Shown: positions 8,427 to 17,894 of the stretch, piece after piece | Position numbering within the stretch: the first letter of the stretch is position 1 | Layout of the letters: the number at the start of each line of letters is the position of its first letter | DNA from: Flavisolibacter longurius | GTDB taxonomy: Bacteria > Bacteroidota > Bacteroidia > Chitinophagales > Chitinophagaceae | Reading direction: 5' to 3' | Length of the DNA: 64,000 bases | Assembly: GCA_013327885.1 (NCBI GenBank) | Contig: JABUMY010000011.1 | Location: 157,174-221,173, forward strand | The notes under the pieces: generated by a model | What the model saw: only the letters and a program-made list of their open reading frames with translations | Database searches by the model: none | What the model was told of the DNA's origin: nothing | Program-made: the position numbers and the translations under genes

Positions 8427-9017
8427 ATGAAACTGGAAGAGGTACTGCAACAGCGAAGCGGCGGCAAATGTGAACTCTGCGGCGCTACAGAAGGAGTCCA
8501 ACCTTACGAGGTGCAGCCACAAGATTCCCGCAACGAAGAAAATACGGTTCTGCTTTGTGCCAAATGCCGGGCACAGGTAGAGAAGAGGGAAGAACTGGAT
8601 AACGAACATTGGCGCAAAGCCCTGCCCGAAAGCATGTGGAGCGAAGTGCCGGGTGTGCAGGTAACGGCTTGGCGTATGCTGAACCGCCTGCGCAACGAAA
8701 GCTGGGCTGCTGACAGCCTGGACATGCTGTACTTGGATGAGGAAAAACTAGCCTGGGCCAAAGCCACCGGCGATCATGAAAGTGACGGCAGCGTTGATTT
8801 GCACAAAGACTGCAACGGCGCCGTGCTGCAATCTGGCGATACAGTGGTTCTCACCAAATCGCTGGATGTAAAAGGCTCAACGCTGAATGCAAAAATGGGA
8901 ACCGTTGTAAAGAACATTCGCCTGGTAGAAAACAATACGGAACAAATTGAAGGCCGCATCGAAGGGCAGGTAATCGTGATTCTGACCAAATATGTACGAA
9001 AGCAAAATAACGGATAA
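8427..9017 (+). CDS. PhnA/YjdM-family zinc-ribbon protein
   Basis: 196 residues. The N-terminal zinc ribbon has C15-x2-C18 and C44-x2-C47 (CELCG, CAKC). The C-terminal PhnA domain (about 125-190) includes DLHKDCNGAVLQSGDTVVL and GQVIVILTKYVRK. Family members were named for alkylphosphonate use, but most stand outside phosphonate operons and their function is unsettled; no phn genes are nearby here. A terminator follows directly. The last 47 bp are repeated with only synonymous changes at 12061-12107. Confidence 0.88.
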   Translation: MKLEEVLQQRSGGKCELCGATEGVQPYEVQPQDSRNEENTVLLCAKCRAQVEKREELDNEHWRKALPESMWSEVPGVQVTAWRMLNRLRNESWAADSLDMLYLDEEKLAWAKATGDHESDGSVDLHKDCNGAVLQSGDTVVLTKSLDVKGSTLNAKMGTVVKNIRLVENNTEQIEGRIEGQVIVILTKYVRKQNNG

Positions 9018-9046
9018 AAATAAACGGATAAGAATAGTTGTAAAAA

Positions 9047-9078
9047 GAAAAGCCGCTTCGCAGGCGAAGCGGCTTTTT
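9047..9078 (+). terminator. Intrinsic terminator after phnA-like gene
   Basis: AAAAGCCGCTTCG, a CAGG loop, CGAAGCGGCTTTTT: a strong stem followed by T residues, 30 bp past the stop codon. Confidence 0.88.
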
Positions 9079-9271
9079 GATGCAAAATAGGTTTGGTCTG
9101 CGAGATAGTAGTGCTGTGTTGTTGCTGGAAAAGCTGTTGCAAGCAGTCCAGTTCTCTTCACTCAAAAGATGCGAAAGAAAAACTGCTGTATTTTCTTTCG
9201 CAAATAGCATTATATTCTGCCTACATTCGTGTCGAGCATATTCGTTACACCCTTGCACAAGCCATACTTTT

Positions 9272-9781
9272 ATGAAATACATCATCCTGCTTACTACGTT
9301 TCTTTCTTGTTTTTATGGGTGCATTCGTCCTTGCATAGAGCCAAGAGGCATAGAGGGAGCGGGTCTGACTATCAAGTTCTTTCACACTGCAAACGACCAG
9401 TATTTTTATACCGAAAACCCTAATCTTTCTCCTTTTCGGCTGGACAGTCTTAAAATTTTGGACTCCCGTGGCAAACTGTTAAACACTCCCACAGGCATTG
9501 ATCAGGATCATAGAAACCCTTTACGAAAGATTTATACAGTCGGTATATATCCCATCTTCATTCCAAGCGATGACGAAGAAGCTTTCAACAGCGAGCAAAG
9601 CAAATGGATTTACATTTATTATAACCGCACTACGTCCGATACCTTGAAACTGGTGTACAAGGCAAGAAAAGAAAAGTGCGCCAATAAGTATGAGTACCTG
9701 AAAGCCTACCACCGGGAACAGTTGGTTGGAGAAATATACAACAGCTACCACGAGAATCTTGAGTTTACACTAAACCACTGA
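9272..9781 (+). CDS. Putative lipoprotein of unknown function
   Basis: 169 residues beginning with a short hydrophobic leader and a lipobox-like cysteine (LLTTFLSCFYGC). The mature part has aromatic-rich beta-like segments (WIYIYYNRTTSDTLKLVYKARKEKC) and no recognised domain. The ATG at 9272 gives a proper lipoprotein signal; longer upstream starts would not. It ends 5 bp before the metalloprotease signal peptide, so the two are probably co-transcribed. The region is AT-richer than its flanks. Confidence 0.65.
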   Translation: MKYIILLTTFLSCFYGCIRPCIEPRGIEGAGLTIKFFHTANDQYFYTENPNLSPFRLDSLKILDSRGKLLNTPTGIDQDHRNPLRKIYTVGIYPIFIPSDDEEAFNSEQSKWIYIYYNRTTSDTLKLVYKARKEKCANKYEYLKAYHREQLVGEIYNSYHENLEFTLNH

Positions 9782-9786
9782 CTCAT

Positions 9787-12019
9787 ATGCAAAAGCATCT
9801 GCTTATCATCATGCTGTTCGCAGCATCGTACACCCATGCCCAAACTACTACCAGAGGACACTGTGAAACGCCTGAAATGGATACAGCGGAATTTCAAAAT
9901 CTTCCTTGGTATGGTAACAAACGACATGCTCGAAACCTTTTTGGACAGCATTGGCTATCCATCAGAGGTGAGCACAAATCGCATCATTGGACGGCCTCAG
10001 GTGAGGTATTGGATTCCTATTAAATTTTGGATTTACCGTGACGATAACGGTAATGGTGGACCTACACCTGTACAGATTCAAAGATTGATGGACGATTTGA
10101 ACTTTCGGTTCAATCAGAATAACAACACCATGATCGGGTTTTATCAAAAGTGCGAACCATCGTTTATTAATAACTCCACACATACTGAAAAAACAACCGT
10201 AGGTGCTGCCATTTTGATGGCAGATAATAATGATCATGGAAGTATTAACGTGCACATTATTGAAAGATTTGCTTCTGGCGGCGCAGGTCTGGCTGTTCCG
10301 CTTGTTAACGGCGCAATGGTTCCTCGCGGAAGCTATTCCGACCCTGAGGCAAGCGGTGATTTAGCCCACGAGATCGGGCATGTTTTGGGTCTTTCACATA
10401 CTCATCAATACAGTGCCTGGAATTGGGGATGCCTTACCGAAAGTGTGAGCCGCACAAGGACCTGGCCTACTTTCAATTTTTGCCCAACAAGGTTTGTATC
10501 GGGAAACGTTTCAGAGGCGACCGGTGATGCGCTACGGGACACACCTGCTGATAACAACCTGGTCAGCAATAATGCTTGTTTTTATAATGTAACATCTGGC
10601 ACCGATCCATGGGGTGATTCTTACGACAATCCACCGGCAGGTTTTCAAGACCGGGCGAATGTTAGAAATATTATGAGCTATAATTCTGCAACAGATTGTG
10701 TTGATCAGTTTTCCAGATTGCAGATAGCAGTTATGTTGCGAACAATCATCTGGAGAAAAACTAATAATGTGAGCGGATGGAAAAACCCGATAAGTACTTT
10801 CGATTCATTTGAGGCGGACAACCAGCCAGAAACAGCCAGGGAGATTCAATTGAATCAAGTACAAGAGCGAAACTTTCATCAGCAGTGGAACAGAACTGGT
10901 GGGTTTGGCTATACAACACAATGCGATGTGGATTGGGTGCGTTTTGTAGCGCCTTGTAACGGTTCTTTTACAGTGTTTACTTCTTCGATGCCAGGCATGG
11001 CCTTTGCCAATACCCGCTTAACACTATTTAATAATAATTTGGTTCAATTAGCTCAAAACGACGACATTTCTTCTACAAACAATTTCTCGAGTATTCAATT
11101 CAACTTTGTTTCGGGGAACGAATATTTTATTCGCATTGAAAATATGAGTATTTCAACAACTGGATACTACACTTTACAGATCAGCAGTATGCTTTCAGTT
11201 GCAGGGGACGATAACTTTTGTGCAACTTCAAACAACTTTACAGTAACTAATCTGCCATTAGGCGCTACGGTACAATGGCAGGTTACTCCGTTAGGAATTA
11301 TAACTATCAACTCGCCTAATTCAACGCAAACAACACTAACGCGAAATGGCAATGGAATGGTCATGCTAACTGCTACCGTTTCAAATATATGCGGTGGGCC
11401 TGTCACCATAAGCAAAACTATTGCAGTAGGTGTGCCGGACCGGCCGAAGGTGTTTGATGAAAACGGGCAAGCGATAACAACCATTTCAGCATGCACCAAT
11501 GTGTATGAATCGCTATGTCCAACCATTGATTCGAGATGGGGTGTCCTGGAATGGGAATGGGAAAGGGTAATAGGCAATTTTAATTTGATAGACTTTAACA
11601 GTTGTGCCGACGTTTTGGGCTTTCAGCCTGGCTCCGGCTTTATCAGTGTCAGAGTGCGCAATGCATGTGGTTGGAGCAATCCTACATTCATTGTAGCCAA
11701 CATAGCAGATTGCAGTAGTATGACCATACAACAAAAATCAATCAATCTATTTCCTAATCCGGCTAGTAGTTCTGTTACTCTTTCTGTTAATGGACAAACG
11801 AGTCTTCACTCCAAAACAAAAGGAGAGCAACACTCTGATGACGTGAGCATTAATGAGGTGAAAATTTACGACAGCTTCAGTAATGTAAAACTATACCGGA
11901 AGTATAACAGGCAACATTCTGCCACCATAGATGTATCAACCTTGCCGAAAGGTGTTTACATAGTAGAAATAAATACTGGCAGTAGACTTGAGTATCAACA
12001 ATTAATGACTCAAAAATAA
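9787..12019 (+). CDS. T9SS-exported M43-like metalloprotease, frameshifted near the N-terminus
   Basis: A secreted zinc protease. The catalytic motif HEIGHVLGLSH is encoded near 10367-10399 and is followed by a Met-turn candidate (RNIMSYNSATDC). A PPC-like domain and Ig/PKD-like segments follow, then a C-terminal type A T9SS sorting domain (INLFPNPASSSVTLSV ... LPKGVYIVEI). The body reads in one frame from 9836, but a good signal peptide (MQKHLLIIMLFAASYTHAQ) and the family-typical GHCETPEMD start lie in another frame from 9787. One extra A in the AAA run at 9919-9921 separates them. It could be a real mutation, an assembly error or programmed frameshifting; without correction the protease body lacks a signal peptide. 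Confidence 0.8.
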
Positions 12020-12060
12020 CATTTGCCAGACCAGTAACTACATAGGAACGATATAACCAA

Positions 12061-12126
12061 GGGCAGGTGATCGTGATCCTGACGAAGTATGTGCGAAAGC
12101 AAAATAATGAACAGGCACAAACGTAA
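12061..12126 (+). pseudogene. Relic of a second phnA 3' end
   Basis: Encodes GQVIVILTKYVRKQNN plus five more residues and a stop, matching the C-terminus of the phnA-like gene at 8427-9017. Over 47 bp there are five differences, all at synonymous third positions, so the fragment descends from a functional homologue and is not a fresh copy. No upstream part of the gene remains. It is followed by its own terminator. Confidence 0.75.
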
Positions 12127-12154
12127 AAAGCCGGTACAATGGTACCGGCTTTTT
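12125..12154 (+). terminator. Intrinsic terminator after phnA relic
   Basis: AAAAAGCCGGTAC, loop AATG, GTACCGGCTTTTT: a perfect 13-bp stem with a T tract. It sits relative to the relic as the terminator at 9047-9078 sits to the intact gene, but with a different stem sequence. Confidence 0.85.
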
Positions 12155-12182
12155 ATTTTAAAACGATTTATACTTCGCCTTT

Positions 12183-12217
12183 GCTCACAACTCACGGCTC
12201 AAAGCTCGCAGCTTCTC
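12183..12217. repeat. Degenerate heptamer array, GCTCACA type
   Basis: Five 7-bp units (GCTCACA, ACTCACG, GCTCAAA, GCTCGCA, GCTTCTC) abutting the stop codon of the leftward TldE-like gene at 12218. No inverse partner is seen. Confidence 0.7.
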
Positions 12218-13537
12218 TCACACTGCATCCGACAGCGAGCTAAAATTAAACCCGTTGATGCGCATGGGCGGCACCATGCTGTTTTGAATGCGTACCGGTT
12301 TGCCCACCGCTTCCAGGTTGACCAGCATGTTTGCCGGGCTTTCGTTAAAGCGGAAGTTTTTAATGGCGTGCTGTACGGCGCCGTCTTTGATCAAAAATGT
12401 GCCATCGCGGGTAAGACCGGTAAATACCAGGGTTTGCGGGTCCACTAAGCGGATGTAATAAAACCGCGTAACCAAAACACCGTTGCTGGTGCCTTTGATC
12501 AGGTCTTCCAGCGACTGATCGGTGCCCTGCATGATAAAACCGCTGGGTGGTGGCGGCGCATCCGTTACTTCTTTTTGCTTGGCCCAGAAGCGGGTGTAGG
12601 GCAGGGCCTTCAATACACCGTTTTCTACCCAGTTTACTTTCGCCTGCGGGCGGCCATCAAACGCAAAGGGATTTGAAGGATTCTCTGTGCTGAACGGATC
12701 GGAAAGGATCGTCACCTTATCGTTGAACAATTGGCTGCCGATGCGATTGCCGCCACCACGCTTGCCAAAAAAGTTGCGGCCTTCATCGGCGCCGCGGGCA
12801 TCCATTGCATTCAAGAGAAGGGAGATCAGATCATATGCCGCCTGTGGCTCCAGCACCACGGTCATTTTTTCGGGCTTTAATTCTTTTGCATCCTTCGAAG
12901 CAATAGCTTTTTTGATGGCGATTTCCGTTGCGCTTTTGGTATCGAGGCTGGCCGCATCGGTAAAATAACTCACGCCATAACCCGAACCTTTTTCATCGGC
13001 CGTTCTGGCCGTTACCGTAAACTCACCACCCGTAGCCCGGTTGTAGCCAAACAAACCTTTGTTATTGCCAATGGCCACAAAGCCTGCGGTATCTTCCAGG
13101 TAACCCGCTGCGGTGGTTTTCGTGGCGATACAAGCCTGTATGCTGGCCAGCGCCGCATCTACCCGGAATAAAGGATCAATCTTTGCCGAAGCCTCGGAAA
13201 AATTTAATCCTTTTTGGTATTGCTGCGGTCCGAGTACCGGCATATACTCGGGATTTTCGGGTGCCAGGCGGGCCACTTCTTCCGAACGACGAACGGTTTT
13301 TTCCAGCGTGGCGTCATCAAACTCATTTCCCGTAGCCGTGCCGGCCCGCTTGCCAAAAACAGAGGTAATGGAATAGGAAAGATTATCGGTTTCGCCGTTG
13401 GTAGAAACCGTGTTGCGGGCATAGCGGATATTGCCCGTGCGGCCACCGCTCAGCGTAACACTGATCTCGTCGGCCTTTGAATACGAAATTATTTTATCAA
13501 TCAGTTTTTTTGCTTCTTGTTCAGATAAGATTGCCAT
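12218..13537 (-). CDS. TldE/PmbA-like metalloprotease partner subunit
   Basis: 439 residues of the TldD/PmbA family without the HExxxH zinc motif, as expected for the TldE (PmbA) partner. In E. coli TldD and TldE form a heterodimer that degrades unfolded peptides and matures some modified peptides. Family blocks such as RNTVSTNGE near the start and GLTRDGTFLIKDGAVQHAIKNFRFNES near the C-terminus are visible. It begins 9 bp after the TldD-like gene and is surely co-transcribed with it. It has no signal peptide, whereas its partner seems to have one. Confidence 0.88.
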   Translation of the reverse strand: MAILSEQEAKKLIDKIISYSKADEISVTLSGGRTGNIRYARNTVSTNGETDNLSYSITSVFGKRAGTATGNEFDDATLEKTVRRSEEVARLAPENPEYMPVLGPQQYQKGLNFSEASAKIDPLFRVDAALASIQACIATKTTAAGYLEDTAGFVAIGNNKGLFGYNRATGGEFTVTARTADEKGSGYGVSYFTDAASLDTKSATEIAIKKAIASKDAKELKPEKMTVVLEPQAAYDLISLLLNAMDARGADEGRNFFGKRGGGNRIGSQLFNDKVTILSDPFSTENPSNPFAFDGRPQAKVNWVENGVLKALPYTRFWAKQKEVTDAPPPPSGFIMQGTDQSLEDLIKGTSNGVLVTRFYYIRLVDPQTLVFTGLTRDGTFLIKDGAVQHAIKNFRFNESPANMLVNLEAVGKPVRIQNSMVPPMRINGFNFSSLSDAV

Positions 13538-13546
13538 GAAAAAAGT

Positions 13547-15193
13547 TTATGCAGATTTTGCAGAATTGGTATTGAGAACATTGATCTTGTTGAACCGGCT
13601 GGTGCTGCAGCCATGCGACACGGCGCTGATCTGTCCCGGCTGTCCCTTGCCATCACGGAAGGTGCCAAAGCAGCGGTAGTCGCGTTCGTCACAAATCTGT
13701 GTGCACTGGTTCCAGAAATACTGGGTATTGCTTTGATACGCCACGTCTTCCAGCATACCGGTGATTTTGCCATCCGCAATCTCGTAAAACAGTTGTCCGC
13801 CAAACTGGAAATTATAGCGCTGTTGATCGATGCTGTACGATCCGCGGCCAACAATGTAAACACCTTTCTCCACGCCTTTGATCATATCATCCACACTCAC
13901 GCCATCGCGGCCCGGACGCAGCGATACATTGGGCATGCGCTGGAATTGCACATTGTCCCAGCCATCGGCATAACTGCAGCCATGCGATTCGTTCTGTCCC
14001 AATATTTGCACCTGGTCACGGGTGGCCTGGTAGTTCACTAGAATACCATTCTTAACCAGGTCCCATTCTTTTGCCGGTACACCTTCATCATCGTAGCCAA
14101 CGGTGTTTAAAAAATAGGGCTGCTTGCGGTCGGCAAAGAAGTTGACGATCTTGCTGCCGTAATTAAACTTGCCGCTTTTCCATTTGTCCAGCGTAGCGAA
14201 AGACGTACCCGCATAATTGGCTTCGTAGCCCAGCACACGGTCCAACTCCAGCGGGTGACCCACCGATTCATGAATGGTTAAACCCAGGTGACTTGGTTCC
14301 AGCACCAGGTCGTAATCACCGGCCGAAACCGATTTGGCGCTGTGTTTTTCTTTGGCGTGTGCCGCGGCCAGTTTTGCATCTTCCACCATGTCGTAGGCAT
14401 TGCGGTAAAATACCAGACTAGCCGGACCTGCAATGGTTTCCGATGCTTTCGGTGTCAGGTATTCGTAGCCCATTTGCACCGGTGCACTCAGGGCATCCCT
14501 TGTTTTGAATTTACCTGTGCCCTTGTCCACCACCGTTACCGTAAAGTTGGGCCAGAGGCGATGAATATCCTGGTCGATATAAGAGCCATCGGTGGAAGCA
14601 AAATATTTTTGTTCGTTTACAAACGAAAGCGAAGAGTTGATAAACGAAGCACCGGCTTTCAGGGCCTCGCTGTTTACTTTCATCAACAAGTCTACTTTGT
14701 CTTTAATAGGAATGGTAAAAGCGTTTATCTGCAGCGGGGTTTTCCAACTGCGTTCGCCCAGGCCTTTTTGGGGCGCCAACTTCACCGGTTCTTTTTGCAG
14801 TTTGCTGTTGGCCTTTGCCAGCAACACGGCACGGGCCGCACATTTTTGAATGCCTTCTTTGGTCATGTCGTTGGTAGCCGCAAATCCCCAGGTGCCGTTC
14901 ACAATAACGCGGATGCCGGCGCCAAACGATTCATTGTTGGCAATGTTTTGCACACGGGCCTCTCTTGTAATGATCGATTGGGTAAGATAGCGGCCAATGC
15001 GTACATCGGCATACGTGGCGCCACCTTTTTTGGCTTCGGTAAGCGCCGCATCGGCCAGGGCTTTTTTTGCCTTTGTATCCAGGCCGGTGCTGAGCAGGTC
15101 AGCCGCAGCAATGGGGCGACTGTATAAATAATCCGGCACCATTAGGGCACCCAGCCCCAGGGCCGTCATGTGTAAAAAATCTTTCCGTTTCAA
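13547..15193 (-). CDS. TldD-like zinc metalloprotease
   Basis: 548 residues. The active site HESVGH holds H308, E309 and H313, and a C-terminal SHGCSTSRF matches the cysteine region that supplies the third metal ligand in TldD. The first 30 residues (MKRKDFLHMTALGLGALMVP) resemble a twin-arginine-like or lipoprotein-independent export leader, found on Bacteroidota TldD homologues with a longer N-terminus than E. coli TldD. It forms an operon with the TldE-like gene. If exported, the partner would need another route, so cytosolic action is also possible. Confidence 0.9.
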   Translation of the reverse strand: MKRKDFLHMTALGLGALMVPDYLYSRPIAAADLLSTGLDTKAKKALADAALTEAKKGGATYADVRIGRYLTQSIITREARVQNIANNESFGAGIRVIVNGTWGFAATNDMTKEGIQKCAARAVLLAKANSKLQKEPVKLAPQKGLGERSWKTPLQINAFTIPIKDKVDLLMKVNSEALKAGASFINSSLSFVNEQKYFASTDGSYIDQDIHRLWPNFTVTVVDKGTGKFKTRDALSAPVQMGYEYLTPKASETIAGPASLVFYRNAYDMVEDAKLAAAHAKEKHSAKSVSAGDYDLVLEPSHLGLTIHESVGHPLELDRVLGYEANYAGTSFATLDKWKSGKFNYGSKIVNFFADRKQPYFLNTVGYDDEGVPAKEWDLVKNGILVNYQATRDQVQILGQNESHGCSYADGWDNVQFQRMPNVSLRPGRDGVSVDDMIKGVEKGVYIVGRGSYSIDQQRYNFQFGGQLFYEIADGKITGMLEDVAYQSNTQYFWNQCTQICDERDYRCFGTFRDGKGQPGQISAVSHGCSTSRFNKINVLNTNSAKSA

Positions 15194-15370
15194 CTGTAAC
15201 GTTTTTGTTTGTGTGAATGAAATCTTGCGGCGTTCAAGCTACGAAAAAGAAGCTAACAACAAGGCGGTACGGTGGTAGAAAAAGGCTTTGTTTTTCCCGT
15301 CTGTTTTTTTGACCGTGAGAAGTCGATCGGTGCAAAACAGCGGCCGGTAAAATTTCTCTATCTTGTCCGC

Positions 15371-17002
15371 ATGATCAAATATGTTCTTTTTCTCTGTTGC
15401 TCCGTTTCGTTGGCAGCAACAGCGCAGACGGTTCAGGTTACCAAAAATATTCAGCAAGCCATGAACCGGGTTGATACCACTACCATCCGTTCGCACATTG
15501 CTTACCTGGCCGACGACAAGCTGAAAGGCCGCCTTCCCGGCACAGAAGGTTACCAGATGGCCGTTGATTATGTAACAACGCAGCTAAAAGCAATTGGTGT
15601 AACACCGGGCGGCGATGCCGGAGGTTATACGCAAAAGCTGGTCATTCGAAAAGCGGTGCTGAACAATGCATCGGCAAAAGCAGCGCTGAAAGATGCTGCC
15701 GGCAACGTGGATTCGCTGCAGTTCTCCCGCGAGTTTGCGCCGGTGCCGCACCCGCTGGCAGAAGCCGCTTCCGCCGAAGGCGAACTTGTGTTTGCCGGTT
15801 ACGGCGTTGACATTCCCGGCGGTTATTCCGACTACAACGGTATTGACGTAAAAGGAAAGATTGTAGTGCTGGTGGCTGGTGCGCCGGATGGCATGCTCTC
15901 TACCCTGACTGCGCATTTCTCCAACGCCGGCAACAAATACGGCACGGCTGCACAAAAAGGTGCTGCCGGTGTTTTGCTGATTGATATGCCGGCAAGGCCG
16001 GCAACAGCAGCAGCTCCCACCATCCAGCACAACGTAGCGCTCAACCTGCAAAAAACTACCGCTTACGGCCGCCGCTTTACGGGCAATCTTCCGGTTGCTG
16101 TCAGCGGTTCCAGGAGCTTGCTTTCCCGCCTCTTCTTGTCATCGGGAAAAAACCTGCAGCAAACGCTTGCTTCCATCAAAAGCGGTAAGCCGGCTTCTTT
16201 TGCCCTTCCTTACCGCCTGGCTGTTTCGTATGCGACAACACACAGTGATTTTGAAAGCTTCAATGTTGTGGGCCTCATCCCGGGCTCAGATAAGAATCTC
16301 AAGAACGAATACGTGGTGCACTCGGCCCACCTCGATCATACCGGCATTGGCCGGCCGGTTGCCGGCGATTCCATCTACAACGGTGCCCACGACAATGCTT
16401 CCGGTGTGGCTTCCCTGCTGGAGATCGCCAGGATCTACAAAACATCCGGCGCCAAACCCAGACGTTCGGTGCTGATCGTGATGGTAACAGCGGAGGAGAT
16501 GGGCCTGGTGGGTTCCTCGTATTTCGCTGCCAATCCAACAGTGCCCAAAGGTTCTATCGTGGCTGATGTGAATACCGACATGCCGACCGTTATTGCTCCG
16601 CTGCTTTCGGTAGTACCGCTGGGCGCAGAACATTCCACCATCATGAACCATGTGCAGTTTGCTGCCCGCCAATTAGGACTGGATCTAGAAAAAGATCCCG
16701 AGCCTTTGGAGAACCGCTTTGTGCGCAGCGATCAATATAGTTTTGTCATGAATGGCATCCCGGCCCTGCACATCAAGTATGGCAACAAAACCAATGTTCC
16801 GGGTTTTGACATGGTGAAATTTGTAAAGGAATGGCGGGCCAAGTATTATCACCAGCCGGCCGATGGCATGGATGGTATTTTTGATTTTGCCGCCGCCAAA
16901 ACCTATGTGCAACTGAATTTCCTGATCTCGTATTCCATTGCCCAAACAACCGAACGGCCCCGCTGGAACGAAGGCGACCTGTTTGCCACGGCGGGGAAGT
17001 GA
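15371..17002 (+). CDS. M28-family zinc peptidase with PA domain
   Basis: Exported aminopeptidase-like enzyme of 543 residues with a signal peptide (1-19, SLAATAQ). A PA (protease-associated) domain spans about 120-285. The M28 core has zinc ligands H320 (AHLDHTG), D341 (GAHDNASG), catalytic E375 and ligand E376 (TAEEMG), and D403 (VNTDMP). I chose the ATG at 15371 because the upstream extension is not signal-like. An array of CAGTAGC heptamers starts at the stop codon. The exonuclease III gene follows 61 bp later. Confidence 0.92.
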   Translation: MIKYVLFLCCSVSLAATAQTVQVTKNIQQAMNRVDTTTIRSHIAYLADDKLKGRLPGTEGYQMAVDYVTTQLKAIGVTPGGDAGGYTQKLVIRKAVLNNASAKAALKDAAGNVDSLQFSREFAPVPHPLAEAASAEGELVFAGYGVDIPGGYSDYNGIDVKGKIVVLVAGAPDGMLSTLTAHFSNAGNKYGTAAQKGAAGVLLIDMPARPATAAAPTIQHNVALNLQKTTAYGRRFTGNLPVAVSGSRSLLSRLFLSSGKNLQQTLASIKSGKPASFALPYRLAVSYATTHSDFESFNVVGLIPGSDKNLKNEYVVHSAHLDHTGIGRPVAGDSIYNGAHDNASGVASLLEIARIYKTSGAKPRRSVLIVMVTAEEMGLVGSSYFAANPTVPKGSIVADVNTDMPTVIAPLLSVVPLGAEHSTIMNHVQFAARQLGLDLEKDPEPLENRFVRSDQYSFVMNGIPALHIKYGNKTNVPGFDMVKFVKEWRAKYYHQPADGMDGIFDFAAAKTYVQLNFLISYSIAQTTERPRWNEGDLFATAGK

Positions 17003-17049
17003 GTAGTAAGTAGCCAGTAGCCAGTAGCCAGTAGCGAGTGGCCAGTAGC
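17001..17049. repeat. Degenerate heptamer array, CAGTAGC type
   Basis: Seven exact 7-bp units; four are identical CAGTAGC and the others differ at one to three positions. The array overlaps the last two bases of the M28 peptidase stop codon and ends 14 bp before the exonuclease III start. No inverse partner is nearby; related units occur at 20008-20035 and 46177-46197. Confidence 0.88.
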
Positions 17050-17063
17050 TAAAACAATGAACG

Positions 17064-17837
17064 ATGAAAATTGCAACATATAATGTCAACGGTATTTCGG
17101 CAAGATTGCCGGTCTTACTGCAATGGTTAACCGAGAAAGCGCCGGACGTGGTTTGCCTGCAGGAGTTGAAAGCACCGCAGGAAAAATTCCCGCTGGATGC
17201 CATCCAGGGCGCCGGTTACAGTGCTATCTGGCAAGGCCAGAAAAGCTGGAACGGTGTAGCCATTCTTTCCCGTGTGGGTGAGCCACAGGAAAGGGTGCGT
17301 GGCCTGCCCGGTAACGAAGACGACGAGCAAAGCCGCTACCTGGAAGCGGAGGTGAACGGTGTGATCGTTGGCGGCCTGTACCTGCCCAATGGCAACCCGG
17401 CGCCGGGACCCAAGTTCGATTACAAGCTGAAATGGATGGAACATTTTGCCGCCCATGCGGCCGGGCTGGTCAACGAAAACCTACCGGTGGTACTAACGGG
17501 CGACTACAACGTTATTCCGACCGACAAAGATGTGTACAAACCGGAACGCTGGGTAGAAGATGCCCTGTTTCGCCCCGAGAGCCGCGAAGCGTTTCACAAC
17601 CTGCTGGCACAGGGCTGGACCGATGCCTTGCGCAAGCTTTATCCCGATGAAACAATTTATACCTACTGGGATTATTTCCGCTACGCCTTTAAGCGCAATG
17701 CCGGTTTGCGCATCGATCATTTTTTACTGAACGACAGCGCTGCGAAGCGATTGCAAGCCGGTGGTGTGGACAAAGACGTACGGGGCTGGGAGAAAAGCAG
17801 CGATCATGCACCGGTATGGATCGAATTGAAAGACTAA
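17064..17837 (+). CDS. xth: Exodeoxyribonuclease III (AP endonuclease)
   Basis: Base excision repair enzyme: 3'-5' exonuclease and apurinic/apyrimidinic endonuclease. 257 residues, with the family start MKIATYNVNGISAR (N7 binds metal), E34 in LQELKAP, GDYNVIPTD near 149-157, and the C-terminal SSDHAPVWIEL with the catalytic Asp-His pair. Length fits the ExoA/XthA class. It may be read through from the M28 peptidase gene across the heptamer array. Confidence 0.94.
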   Translation: MKIATYNVNGISARLPVLLQWLTEKAPDVVCLQELKAPQEKFPLDAIQGAGYSAIWQGQKSWNGVAILSRVGEPQERVRGLPGNEDDEQSRYLEAEVNGVIVGGLYLPNGNPAPGPKFDYKLKWMEHFAAHAAGLVNENLPVVLTGDYNVIPTDKDVYKPERWVEDALFRPESREAFHNLLAQGWTDALRKLYPDETIYTYWDYFRYAFKRNAGLRIDHFLLNDSAAKRLQAGGVDKDVRGWEKSSDHAPVWIELKD

Positions 17838-17894
17838 GCGTCCGTTAGAAAAGGAGGGCACACGAATTGGATAGGTGGGAAGGGACGATATTGT

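Noticed and set aside
8427..9017. Phosphonate utilisation locus
   Set aside because: Only the PhnA-like gene is present; no phn transport or C-P lyase genes, and the name is historical.
14288..15127. Plus-strand frame of 279 residues inside the TldD gene
   Set aside because: Antisense shadow; the minus strand encodes an intact TldD with HESVGH.
17001..17049. CRISPR array
   Set aside because: Units of 7 bp without spacers, and no cas genes in the window.
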